From Trichoderma breve (lineage: Eukaryota; Ascomycota; Sordariomycetes; Hypocreales; Hypocreaceae): a stretch of DNA of 64,000 nt. Positions 23,982 to 34,656 of the stretch are shown piece after piece. How positions within the stretch are numbered: position 1 is the stretch's first letter; each line of letters opens with the position of its first letter. Both the position numbers and the translations under genes were made by a program. The notes under the pieces are model-generated. The model was not told the origin of the DNA, made no database searches, and saw nothing but the letters and a program-made list of their open reading frames with translations. The stretch covers positions 5,518,001-5,582,000 of the forward strand of contig NC_079232.1 of assembly GCF_028502605.1 (NCBI RefSeq), given 5' to 3'.

Positions 23982-24211
23982 TCTTTTGATGTCTGGATAA
24001 GTACTCAAGTCGTTGATATGAATCTACCTATTCATAGAATTAGATGAATGCGAAGACTACCTAGGTAGGTAGGCTAAGCTGGCCCCATATACATGGATCA
24101 GCTTAGTTTATGTATTGTACAAAAAAGAATTGATGTATCGAAATAATTAGACGGAAAAAGCGCTTTAGTATGTGTATAATTGTAAGAAACCCCATACTAA
24201 CATTCTCCCCA

Positions 24212-25681
24212 TCATCGGAACGAACTCGTCGGTCGAGGCCCCAGTCCGCTCTTCTCATATGCCATGTCGACCATCTTCATCTGGGCAATGGAATCTTCCC
24301 TCTCGACCCAGTACTGCGTCTTGCGGCCCTTGACTTTGTTGACAAACTGCTCCAGCTGGTGTCTGTACGACATCCAGTAGGTCTCGCCCGGCAGATTGGC
24401 AAACTCACCACCGGCCTCTTTCCAGGTATAAGCCTTACGGGACGATGTCTCTTCCCATTTCCTGACGACTATGTCCTCCTTAGTGCGGATCTCGTTGATA
24501 TCCTTGATGTCAATGCGATGCCAAAAGACACCGTGCACGAGGCCCTGAAGAGTTAGCTCCCGCTTCTGGTACTGTGTCTGGCCAGCTGGGAGAGTATCGT
24601 TGGGAATGATAGCTTCCTTGGTATAGACAGTGACCCAAGAGGGCTTGATGATGGCTTCGCCCATGAGCGTGCTAGAGGCGATACCAATGCCACCATTGGG
24701 GAAGCGGAATGTGGCCTTGAACTCGTAGTCGCACTTGTCGTGGATGCCGTCAGTAAAAGCTTTTGCATCGCAGCTAACGCATTCCTCGGGACTGTCGCCA
24801 AAGAGCAGACGCAGGGCCGCAAAGTTGTAGGTACCCATGACCATAATAGTGCCGCCAGACAGGTTATAGTTGAAGTGAATTTGGTCCTTGTTGCTGGCCC
24901 ACCACGGAATCATGGATCGCGTCTCAATACGTTCAATCTCGGCGGGTTTGACGAGAGAGCGAAAGAGGGCCCAAGAAGGATAGAAGCGGTTGTGGAAAGC
25001 CTCGAGCAGCACAGGTCCATCTGGCTGATCCAGCTCAGGCAGGTTGAAGAGGATCTCGGCCTCGGTAGAGTTGGACGTGCAGGGCTTCTCAAGAAGAACG
25101 TGCTTGCCGGCGCGAATGGCACGGACAGCCCACTCAAAGTGAAGACCGTTGGGCAAGGAGATGAAGACGGCATCAATGTTGGGATCATCGAGGATTTCTG
25201 ACAGTCGGATGAGCTTATGCGCGACAGAATGAGATGACTTGTATCTACCTTGATAGGTATCCTTGACTTCGAGGACGCCGTGGGTCTTTGCATACTCCTC
25301 GGCCTTTTTGCGATCGCGGGCGCTAATGGCCTGCACGATGACCTCGGGGTGCGATTTGGCAGGTTTGAAGAGAGCAAGGGGCTGTAAGTATGTTTCCGTT
25401 AGCCACATAGATTTCTAGTAATAGAAAAAGAAAACAAAGACAATGCGATAGGCTAGAGCTGAGGCTGTGGGAGCTGGGCAGGGCCGGGTGAAGTTGGAGA
25501 ATAGCATCGTCGCTTGGGACATCGGCTGTGGTCCCAATAAATTTAATCTATGCCGGCCCAGATTCGAATGATTTAGTAAAAAAAAAATCAAGCCTTACGC
25601 AATATCGGCCGCCCCCAAGACGCCGAAACTTATAGCATCGGTGCTCTTGGGCTCTTGGGGGGTGTGGGTGGGTGGAAGCAT
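24212..25681 (-). CDS. Gfo/Idh/MocA-family NAD(P)-dependent oxidoreductase
   Basis: Sugar/diol dehydrogenase-type oxidoreductase. Main exons: 25197..24212 and 25381..25249, joined across a 51-bp intron (DTYQ|EILDDPNIDAVFISLPNG). The cofactor-domain start is in a first exon, 25681..25599 (MLPPTHTPQE to AISFGVLGAADIA), with donor GTAAGG and a perfect GCTAAC branch before the acceptor at 25382. It supplies the Rossmann GVLGAADIA. The exon 1/exon 2 junction is one nucleotide short of the expected reading IAPLALFKPAK (four C where five would be in frame). EKPCTSNSTEAE is the family EKP motif; SGGTIMVMGTYNFAALRLLFG is the catalytic-region helix; the C-terminal beta-sheet domain is complete. Substrate unknown. 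About 425 aa if the junction is repaired. Confidence 0.82.
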
Positions 25682-27661
25682 CCATAGATTCGACTGATAA
25701 TGCCCATCTTTGGCTGTTAGCGTCGATGGTATCGAAAGGTGCGATGAAGCTTTAAATCAAGCTGAAAGTTTATATTCGTACTAGAAGTATCAAGAAGATA
25801 GCTGTCGTAGAGGCGAGGATGCTGTCTGATGACTGGAGGGAAGATGGTCTCTGTCGATCCGGCTGGCCACTGTTATATATGTGGAAGCAGAGGATGCCGA
25901 CAAACTGTGGAAATTAGTCGCTGCCATGACGATTCCTTCTTGTTGCTGGCTTGCGTGTCCTCTTGCGTGTCCCTTGAGCTTTTTTGATCTGTTAGATGTA
26001 CTGACGGAGATCGAGATCCAAGGGAGAACATTGGAAGCATCAAGAAAGCCTCGCGGAGGAAACAGACGGATCGGAGAGATACATGTAGATTTCAGTGCTG
26101 TAAGTGGACGATGGCGTTTGTGGCGTTTTAGCACCCGGCCGGCGCTATCCATTGATTCCTGTGAGGGCCGTGCCGAGCAAATCAGGGCCCTCGGGTCGGC
26201 TAATTCAGGCGATAACCACCTGTGAGAGACGTCCACTCCACTGTGAAATTGATCCCCAGGCCCTGTCAGCTAGCGTCGCACCCGCTATACTCCCTGTAAA
26301 ATAGACCCCAAGTGCTGGTGCTTTTAGCGCCATCTGGATTGAATTGCGCCGTTGCCGATTTGGTGGCTTGACCGAGGAATGCATCGCGGAAATGCTACTC
26401 GTATTTCGACTTCAAGGCTGCAAATGACTTTGCCGTCACAAGCTCGAAAATCACAAGCAAATGGCGAATTGCATTGCAACAAGCGAAATAATGAATCATC
26501 ATGACTGTTTAATTCCTTTCAATTTCCGCACCTCGCCAGATTCTCCGCCTGCAAAGCTATTCCGTCGGTGGCGTCTCTTCCAGTTCAGTCCGGTCCAGTC
26601 TAGTCCGATGGTCCTTACGTGAGTTTCAACTTCATGCGCCAACAGATAACTGAGCAGTTCGTCGTCACGTGCTTCCATCAACGATTCATTCTTGGAGCCA
26701 TTATCGCCGTCATGGATCCAATGACTCAAAGTGAGCCTTGCAGGAACTTTGTTTTTGTTCAGCCAGCAGCCTCAATTCGCCATGCAGAGGTGCCCTGTAC
26801 AGGACATGCAGCCAAAACATTCACAGTCAAACAGTCTTGAATCCTTCCAAGCATTCCATCGTGTCCGTATGTTGATTCCATGTGCGTTAGCTGCTGAAAG
26901 TTGGAGATACACATCCCAATGTTCTCAAACGCACCTCACCTAGCCATGACAGCAAGAGACTTGCAAGTGGTTGTGGTGGACAACACTCCAAGGCAACTTC
27001 AACTTCGATATCAACCGTTTTACCATCTAGCCGCGTCATTTCACGATAACGATTCTTCTTCGGAAACTTCTTTATAGCTTTATCTAATCTACTTCTGTTC
27101 TTTTGTTGGTACCACCTCGAATACGCAGTGCGAAAGACAAAGCCACAAACCGACTCATCCAAGGAAGAATCCGGACTGGGGGAAAGGCATAAGAAAGCGC
27201 CACGAATGGAAGAGGTGTGTACTCGTACATGTATGGAGCTAGCGGTGAGACTTGGTAGCAACATGGCCTCGCTCTTCTTCCTCATACCTTTGGCCGTAGC
27301 CTCTCGTCAAGCCCATTACGTATACGGGCTTCACGCTACCAGGGATGCTGCCGTTGCCTTCAGGTCTGTTATCTCTTGCGAAGCGCAGAATGAGACAAGA
27401 GATAGCAGATATTGTCACATGAAGAACCGGCTTGGTAATACGTACCTAGAACATCAAAGGCCTTGAAACTATAAGGCCAGCTAAGCCCATTGACTCATAG
27501 ACTAGGCTTTTCCTTGAGCCTTATAGTTTGAACTGATGCAAAATTTGATTTCAAGAGACGCATATAAGGAGGTAAGAAGCCCTCCACTATCCAAAAAGAA
27601 ATCTCCCACCACAAATACTCTTCAAGACAATCCTCCGCTCGATATCAGTATCACTGCAAAG
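25682..27661. other. Intergenic, no supported gene
   Basis: About 2 kb upstream of two divergent genes. A possible tiny secreted ORF begins at the ATG at 27263 (MASLFFLIPLAVASRQAHYV, 67 aa), but nothing else supports it. A short inverted repeat lies at 27466-27529. The frame of the downstream repeat protein is open from an ATG at 27536. Confidence 0.4.
27466..27529. repeat. Short inverted repeat (12-bp arms)
   Basis: AAACTATAAGGC at 27466-27477 is repeated as its exact reverse complement GCCTTATAGTTT at 27518-27529, with a 40-bp spacer. It could form a hairpin in the leader of the downstream gene, or be the ends of a tiny decayed element. Confidence 0.6.
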
Positions 27662-29617
27662 ATGTACCCTGACAAGCAACCCAGTGATGCCTCTGGCGCT
27701 GCCAACTTGTTTGGGAATCTCCCTCCCGGTGTGCCTGGAGCAGGAGCAGCCTGGACTGGTAATGACACACAAGCTGGAACAACAGCACAAGTCCCAAATG
27801 CCGCAGATGCACCTGAACCAACCGATCACTTTTTCGATGCTACTTCCATGAGCTTAAATCATGCTGCCCAGGCCCTGGACGCAAATCATGCTGCCATGTC
27901 GACGGAGAACCTCTCCATGGGAAACGGAGCTGGTCATCAAGCCGACAACTTTGAGCATATCACCCACCCTAATCACTTTGATTATATCCCGGAGTCTAAC
28001 AACTTCGAACTCCCGGAGTCTAACCACTTCCAACTTCCGCACTCTAACAACCTCGACCTTCCGCGCCCTAACATTTCCGACCTCCCGCACCCTGACAAAT
28101 TCCTGTGGCTGTTAGACTACAACGGCGACGACGAGCCTATCGTGGACGATAAAGACTTCAAGCTCCCGCACCCTGACGAATTCGAGCGCGCCCTGCTTGA
28201 AGATCTTGGGGAACTCCCGGAAGATGTAGGCTCTGCTTTCCCGGCCCAGCAGCAACTCGATGAGCAGCCCCAGCAGCTGCTTCAACCCAATGTCCAGCAA
28301 CAGCAGCCGCAACCCAATGTCCAGCAACAGCAGCCGCAACCCAATGTCCAGCAACAGCAGCCGCAATCGATTTTGGATAAGAAAATCAAGCTCCTCAAGG
28401 ATTTAACTGAGCTACTGGAAACTCGACACACTGTATCTCCCGCTCAACTTGAGGAGAGTATAAATCAGCTGCTGGGATCTCAACAAAGTGCATCTCCCGC
28501 TCCATTTCAGGAGAATTCAACTCAGCTTTTGGAACCTCAACAAAGTGCATCTCCCGCTCAACTTCAGCAGAGTGCACTGCCTGCTATGGCTCAACCTATC
28601 CAGCAGCAGCAGCAGCAATCTAGGGCAAGCCTTTCCCCCCAACGACTACCCGATCTTGACGCCATGCTTGAAAAATTCTCCATAATCACAGACAATTTCA
28701 AAGAGGTTCACGCGAGGACCTGCGAATGTGTTGGCGGCGTGAACATGCGGGTGGCCCAAGGTTCTAGTAGGGAACAGGAGTTGGCGACGTTCCAAGTCGA
28801 TAACCAAGTGCATCGGTGGGTCAATCACTGGGTGAAAGAAGATGCAAAGAATCCCTGGGCCCCAATCTTGAGGGACACCCCCCCAGTACCCAGCGCCAAC
28901 GCCAACGCCAACGCAAATTTCAACTTCAACGAATTTTTGAACAGCTACAACCGGAGCTTTAGTTGGCTGTACTGGAGGGCAATGTCTGCCTCGAGTGGCC
29001 TGAAGAGGATCCTTCAAGGTCTACCGCATGAGTGGATTTTCGGAAAAGGGCCCGATGCCGTTCCTGAAGAACTTCGTCAAGCCGTGATTGAGTGCCACAC
29101 ACTCTCGCTCAACACTTTCAATGCACTTTTGGCCTTCATGGAGCACGATAAAAATCTTCTGCCATTCAGGTTCACCTTTAATGGGTACTTTGACGTCCTA
29201 CGCGTCATCAATCAGACCCAGGGCCAAGGAGCACAAAATGCCCATCAGACCCAGGGTCAAGGAGCACAAAATGCTAACCAGAACCAGGGCCAAGGAGCAC
29301 AACCCTCCGCTGCGATACGCTATCTTACAGAGAAATGCCATGAGAGGATTCTCGCCCAATCCCGTTATGTTCACAGCCTCTTGCGAGACCTCTTCCCATA
29401 CCCCGTGCTGCCAGGCCTACAGCAAGTTCAAGCCATTACCGATGACCAACTTCAGATGCTGCTGCAACAACAACAAGAAGCCGCGCGAGACTACCCAATG
29501 CTGAGGGTCTGCCCATTTGTGACAGGACCTAATACAAACAACGACCAGATTAAGACGCTGGAGTTTTGTGTTTTCTACCGCCTTAATTTCATTCTGCAGA
29601 GACTCCCCCGGATGTAA
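27662..29617 (+). CDS. Repeat-rich Q/N-rich protein of unknown function
   Basis: Single exon, 651 aa from the ATG at 27662 (context GCAAAGATGTACC, MYPDKQPSDASG); the frame is open to another ATG at 27536, adding 42 unconvincing residues. I do not recognise the family. The N-terminal half is low-complexity with several internal repeats: ESNNFELP, ESNHFQLP, HSNNLDLP, RPNISDLP, HPDKF (a decapeptide-like period); three copies of PNVQQQQPQ; and SPAQLEESINQLLGSQQSA, varied three times. The C-terminal half (from about GLP..DLDAMLEKFSIITDNF) looks globular and helical (WLYWRAMSASSGLKRIL, AVIECHTLSLNTFNALLAF). It is interrupted by an NQTQGQGAQ repeat (three copies) and an NANANANFNFN run. No signal peptide or membrane segment. 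Isolated between unrelated genes; probably lineage-specific. Confidence 0.72.
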   Translation: MYPDKQPSDASGAANLFGNLPPGVPGAGAAWTGNDTQAGTTAQVPNAADAPEPTDHFFDATSMSLNHAAQALDANHAAMSTENLSMGNGAGHQADNFEHITHPNHFDYIPESNNFELPESNHFQLPHSNNLDLPRPNISDLPHPDKFLWLLDYNGDDEPIVDDKDFKLPHPDEFERALLEDLGELPEDVGSAFPAQQQLDEQPQQLLQPNVQQQQPQPNVQQQQPQPNVQQQQPQSILDKKIKLLKDLTELLETRHTVSPAQLEESINQLLGSQQSASPAPFQENSTQLLEPQQSASPAQLQQSALPAMAQPIQQQQQQSRASLSPQRLPDLDAMLEKFSIITDNFKEVHARTCECVGGVNMRVAQGSSREQELATFQVDNQVHRWVNHWVKEDAKNPWAPILRDTPPVPSANANANANFNFNEFLNSYNRSFSWLYWRAMSASSGLKRILQGLPHEWIFGKGPDAVPEELRQAVIECHTLSLNTFNALLAFMEHDKNLLPFRFTFNGYFDVLRVINQTQGQGAQNAHQTQGQGAQNANQNQGQGAQPSAAIRYLTEKCHERILAQSRYVHSLLRDLFPYPVLPGLQQVQAITDDQLQMLLQQQQEAARDYPMLRVCPFVTGPNTNNDQIKTLEFCVFYRLNFILQRLPRM

Positions 29618-29802
29618 GTCTAGGGCGAAGCGTCTCTACGCACATATGGAGCAATTGTGGATAATCGTTCATGTTATCATTTCACGTTGGAGGACATTCT
29701 TCTCAAAGTGTCATGCTGGTTATGGTATGCAGTTCACCAAGAAAAGAAAAACCAGGAAAACGGAAGGAAAAGGAGAAAAAGAAAAGAAAAAAGATGGTTT
29801 GT

Positions 29803-29922
29803 TTTGTTTGTTCAATGGGTTGGCTATGGTTGGATTGTTTGTTCACTGGATTGGTTATGGAAAGATTGTTTGTTCAATTGCTTGGTTATAGAAATACTTT
29901 TTGTTCAATCGGTTGGTTATGC
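29803..29922 (+). repeat. Imperfect tandem repeat, about 31-bp unit, 4 copies
   Basis: The unit reads TTGTTTGTTCA, then about 4 variable bases, then TTGGTTATG and about 6 variable bases. Copies start near 29803, 29834, 29865 and 29897. It lies in the 3' flank of the repeat-rich protein gene, right after a GAAAAG-rich purine tract. Confidence 0.75.
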
Positions 29923-30712
29923 GTAGATATCTACCTAGGTAGGGAAAATACAAAAAAAAAGTCTGCTTTCGTAACCACCTTGTGCACAATGCATGTTAGC
30001 TCTGTGATACATCACCGCATGGCTTTCTTTCAAGATGATGTGTCTATGGTCGTCTATTGTACTGAGTATCCATGATATTGTGATGTATCGAATGGTGACA
30101 CTTGATAGTGCCCATGTTCATATCATCTGCATTGTAGCCTCGCGTTTTAAATTCCAGCAATGTTGAGCGGTAGTTTGCTTCAACATCATCCCATATGCAA
30201 GCGAGAATATAGATAGAGAACAAATAACACACACTGAATCTAGTTCCCTTCTCTATTGTCACTCCACTGCTATTTTCGAACGTGACGCGATGACGAATAA
30301 AGTCTATCTCATCAACAAGATTCACTTTCTGGCGCCGCAGCAACAGTCGTCTGGAGCAACAAAAGTATAATACACGAGTATTCATGGTGAGATAGGGGCG
30401 TCCATTTAATCTTGATGGCGTAGTTCGGAAATTTCCTGCGGCGCGAATCTAGGTTCTTCCAAAACTTTGTCGGATTAAGCCGCAGTCACTGCGTACGTAT
30501 ACCTATATAAACATCAGTCGTTCCCCAGCATTGGCGTTTATTTTTTTTTTTTTTTTTTTACCCTCCCACACACAGATCCTTTTACTACGTCAAATCAGTC
30601 TCACCTCACTATATCGCGAATACCGAATCATATTTGCTAGATTCTAACATATCTTGTCTATTATCTATATTCAGACACTATCGATCAACTGAATTCCATC
30701 CCTTTAGTAACG
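29923..30712. other. Intergenic with T-tract promoter
   Basis: No supported gene. A minus-strand frame from the ATG at 30385 (113 aa, MNTRVLYFCCSRRLLLRRQK) has no recognisable domain. A TATA-like CCTATATAAAC near 30500 and a 19-T run at about 30541-30559 precede the small gene at 30713. Confidence 0.4.
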
Positions 30713-31108
30713 ATGGATCCACAAGAAGGAACCCCCGGAACAACATTGATATATTTCTTCTTGCACTTCGTGGCGGCTGGAATTGCAAGTGTTGGGATTA
30801 ACTTTCCGGACATTCTTTGTACAGTAATATTGGCAGGCTCAGATCATTGGAATTTCGAAGCTTTCATCTCCAGTGATGTGGTATTGATGTGGACCTCAAT
30901 TTATCGGCTCTACCTCTATTCTGAGATGATGGAATATCTACTCTGGCTTTATGTCAAATTCTTCTTAGGTCAAAGCACGGAATTCACCAGGGATGTCTAT
31001 AAACCCATGTATGTTAAACCTCAGCTTATACAGATGGGTGCAGTAACGTATGTATACCAAGTATTGTTGCCTCAAAGCTCAGTGGCACTGTCATTCATGG
31101 GAAGGTGA
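30713..31108 (+). CDS. Small hypothetical protein
   Basis: 131 aa, ATG in fair context (TAACGATGGATCC). It has a TATA-like box and T-tract upstream. The N-terminal segment TLIYFFLHFVAAGIASVGINF is hydrophobic enough to be a membrane segment, and EYLLWLYVKFFLG is a second hydrophobic stretch. No family recognised. An intron near the 3' end (several GTATGT-like sites at 31045-31055) cannot be excluded. Confidence 0.4.
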   Translation: MDPQEGTPGTTLIYFFLHFVAAGIASVGINFPDILCTVILAGSDHWNFEAFISSDVVLMWTSIYRLYLYSEMMEYLLWLYVKFFLGQSTEFTRDVYKPMYVKPQLIQMGAVTYVYQVLLPQSSVALSFMGR

Positions 31109-31260
31109 GAAGTATTGGGGACAGGGAGGAATATCAAGTAATTTAGATATACATTGGGTATCTGAGAAGATGTTATGTAGTTATAAAACTGTGGATTATG
31201 TCTAAATAATATGAAACCCCTCACTAGGTGCACGCTTGTAAAGATGGCCAATATGCCGAG

Positions 31261-34200
31261 TCAAGATTTGAAGCCAGCTTCGGCTTTTCCCGCGCTCTTT
31301 TCAATAGTAAACCAGGTTGGTAATTGTTCGTCATCCCCTAACTCAGTGTTGGGTAATTTGTCGATGTAGGTATCCGCAGGAAGGAACATCATTGCTCTTG
31401 GTGTAGTAGGATTAAATTTCGACTTTGTAGATCTTGGCTCAGACTTAGGAGACAAAGTGTTGACGGTGGGTTTGACAAATGGGGCATCACTTCTACCCAT
31501 CTGCCCATTTGCAGCAGGATGTGAGAAATGATCATTGGCTCCGATCAATACGTCTGTGGTAGCAGCCCGTTGAGTCAAAACGTGATTCAGTCCCGTTTTC
31601 TTCGTTCCTCTCTGTCCCTCGGTGATATCATAAATCCGGTTAGTTTGGAAATCCGACGTCACATCTCGGATAGAGTGTCTTCTTTGGCCGGATGGATCAG
31701 ATAGCCGTTTGGAGGAGCCATTAGTAGAAGCAGATTGGCGACCATGAACCGGACAACTAGGACAACTAATAACCTCGACTCTCTCAAATTCTGACTCCCC
31801 AGGGGCACTCTGGGGGTGTTGATGTTGACACTCAGTGTGAGAAAGCACATCATCAGACGGGTGTTGTGAGTCCTTGTCGAAGTGTCGCTTTCCAACTCTG
31901 GAGTGCAGTATCGTATTTATCACAGAGTCCGCAGAGGTGGCCCTTTCAGACTGTGGATCAAATTTGGCTGCGTCGGTAGATGCAGCTCTCCGTTTAGGCT
32001 GACGGCCTCTGCTTACAGAGCGTGCGGATTTCGTGATTTCGCGGTTGATCGGAGTAGCCTTTTGTTTGGCATTGTTGGTAAATGCTTGGTGACTAGCGAT
32101 ACTGTTGTTGCCATAGCCTCCCGGCTTAGAGCCATCATCAGACACCTGTGAATACGTATTGGGAGGAGTTGCTCCAATTGTAGAACTTCGGTAATAGTCT
32201 ACCGCTACGGGCGTTGGTATGTATGCTCGAGTCCCAGGCCCCAAGAGACTAGGGCTCGCAACAATGGGTATCATATGATCCATCGCAGAATCTGCTCTAG
32301 TACTGTGCTGGCCATCGTTTGCCAGATTTAGAGACAAAGGACGGCCAATAGCTAGCCCGGTTTGATGATAATCCATGTTCTGTCTATTCCTCGACTCGGC
32401 TCGTTGAGAGATTTGCTCGATATGCTGCGATACTGCGCTCGGGATGTTTTGCGGGCTTAGTGATGAATCAGATCTGCCTCTAATCCCCGAGCGACTGGCA
32501 TTCCGTGACTTCGGCGACGAGGGCCTTGAAGGATTCTTCCCATTGGGGGGCTTTACGCGCTGCTTCTGCGCCTCTGTGGACGATTTTGACTTTCCAGTTC
32601 TATTGGACGACGTGTTCGATCTCGGAGACTGTGAATATTTGGATCTGGTCTGCTGTAGCACTGGGCCGTCGTTTATGCTCTCAGTCTCCCTCGTTATATT
32701 CGTCAAGGGAGTGGTGTTCTTGATCGCCGCCCATGGAAAAGGTTCTGCTTTTCGCCCGACCGGTGTGCTAGGAGTCCACTCTCCACCGACGACAGGAGTC
32801 CGAATTATGCTGTCGTGTGGTCGCCAAAACCAGCGGGGCGACGTCGTAGATGCAGCAAATGGAGATGTCGGAGAGAAGGAATCTGCACCGTGGCTAATGG
32901 TCACATTGCCGCCATAGATACGTCGCTCAAACTCATTCTGGAAGGAGTTTGAGGGATATCCGCTCAGGGGAAGGCCACTGTGAGGATATGGTGTGCTGTC
33001 TTCTGGTGGTCTTGGATTGGAACGAATTGTTTGCGTTGAGACCTCCGATTCATTGGATTTGACTGATTGTATCGACTCTGCAGATCTTATGGATATTGCA
33101 CTTGGAAGGTTATCCTCAGAAGTTTGCTGATTTTGTGTCGAGGCTGGTGACTGCGGAATAACGAGTCTTGGACGAACAGCCATGGGGGTTGGACTAGGGG
33201 CAGAAGGAGTTGGAATATTGCCATCTGCTGCATTAGTCGTCTGGTTATGGTCGACTGATTCGAATGGGGGTGGGATTGAGATAGAAGGCGCTCGTCGTTT
33301 CGCTGTTTGCTTGGTGGAAGATTTTTGCTGGGGTTCCCCAATCAACTGAAGTGGAGATGGTTGTTTGCGTTTCGTAGTATCCAGCACTTGAGGGGAGATC
33401 GAGGTATCGGTAGGCGGTGACTGCTGGATCACAGACGGATCTAGAGCTTCAATAACATGTTGTGTCTTAGTGTATACTGGGGTCTGGCCATTGGTATGAG
33501 AAGGCAGTTCGAGCGCGCCAACAGGTTTGTTCGAAGCACTGGCGTCTGGTCGATAAACCATCTTGGCATAAGGCGGGTTGGTCGTGTCCACAACCAGCAA
33601 GTCTTTTTCACCCCTCCCCAGCAGACCATATACATTCACTTCTCCCTCCTGTATGCCTATAACAGCACTGGTGCCGGTGTATGTTGCTTCATCTTCGACG
33701 CCGGTGCGATTGCAAAAGACGACGATGATTTCGTCTTCGTTATTAGAGCGGATAAGGGGTTCTAATCGCGTGACCCAATATGTCAATGTATCCATGTCTG
33801 GCTCATTGGGCATTCGACTGTAGTGGCGGCGATCCTCTCTGGTCATCCATGCCATGGAAACAATGACAAGATTGGATTCGACTTCAAGTACATGAAAGGC
33901 GAACTCGAATGCGTGCCATGGTGTTTCAAATTTATAAGGACTAAGAAATGTAAATTAGCACACGACATATGACGGTGGAAGAGTACAGGTATGTTGAAGC
34001 TCAACACCTGCTGACTTACTTGATATCCATGCCTTGTAACACGCTGTTAGCAAAATGTTGCCTAGAATAGGAACGAAAGTTTGGTTGCGGACTCACAAAT
34101 GCCAATAGAAGTATTGCCGAGTCCTGGAATATATCCATCGTAGAATCCACGATTCCCTTCTAACGCCCATGACTCATCTGTGTAGTAAAGGAAAGACTTT

Positions 34201-34656
34201 CGATAATTGGCGATTGTTTCGCCATCACCATTCACCACGATGGCCGAGTTGTAGTACTCGGGGCCGGTGGGCCACTTGGGAGACACATCGACTTTCTCTG
34301 GGTATCCAACAAGAACGGTGCAGTTGTACTTCAAGGCCATCGTCCGAGCCCATAGCGCAGTAATGCCTGAGCCTGAAGGCTCAAGAAATGGTGAGATGTC
34401 TTGCAGCGACTTGAAATTGTAGCCTAGCGGAAATCAGGTCATCTGCCAAACTCACTTGGTGTTTTGTCGCCGCAATATATGAGGTGAGAGCTCAGGGAGC
34501 AGACATAGAGTGATTCATACCAGAAAACGCCAGCTCGGGCAAGACAAGAAGGTCCAGATCCTCTGGATTTGCTTTGGAGAGCACTGCATCGGCACGGTTC
34601 AGGTTGTTGTCAACATCGCCCACCTGGGGTGCAAACTGCAGGCACCCGATTCTCAT
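31261..34656 (-). CDS. nta1: Protein N-terminal asparagine/glutamine amidase (NTA1 type) with long disordered extension
   Basis: Nitrilase-fold amidase deamidating N-terminal Asn/Gln for the Arg/N-degron pathway. Model: complement(join(31261..33940,34020..34032,34097..34423,34521..34656)), 1051 aa, all phases closing. The start is MRIGCLQFAPQVGDVDNNLN. Catalytic triad: Glu in LPELAFSG (exon 1), Lys in YRKSFLYYTDE (exon 2), Cys in GICMDIN. The Cys codon is split over a junction and MDIN is encoded by a 13-nt exon (34032-34020). PYKFETPWHAFEFA and NRTGVEDEATYTGTSA continue the enzyme to about residue 340. The remaining roughly 700 residues are Ser/Pro/Gln-rich and look disordered, with scattered basic stretches (SVSRGRQPKRRA) and a possible zinc-like CPSCPVHG. 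Such tails occur in filamentous fungal homologues; yeast NTA1 lacks it. Confidence 0.9.

Noticed and set aside
30541..30559. T-run as the end of a retro-element insertion
   Set aside because: No target-site duplication or element body next to it; T-tracts are common in fungal promoters.
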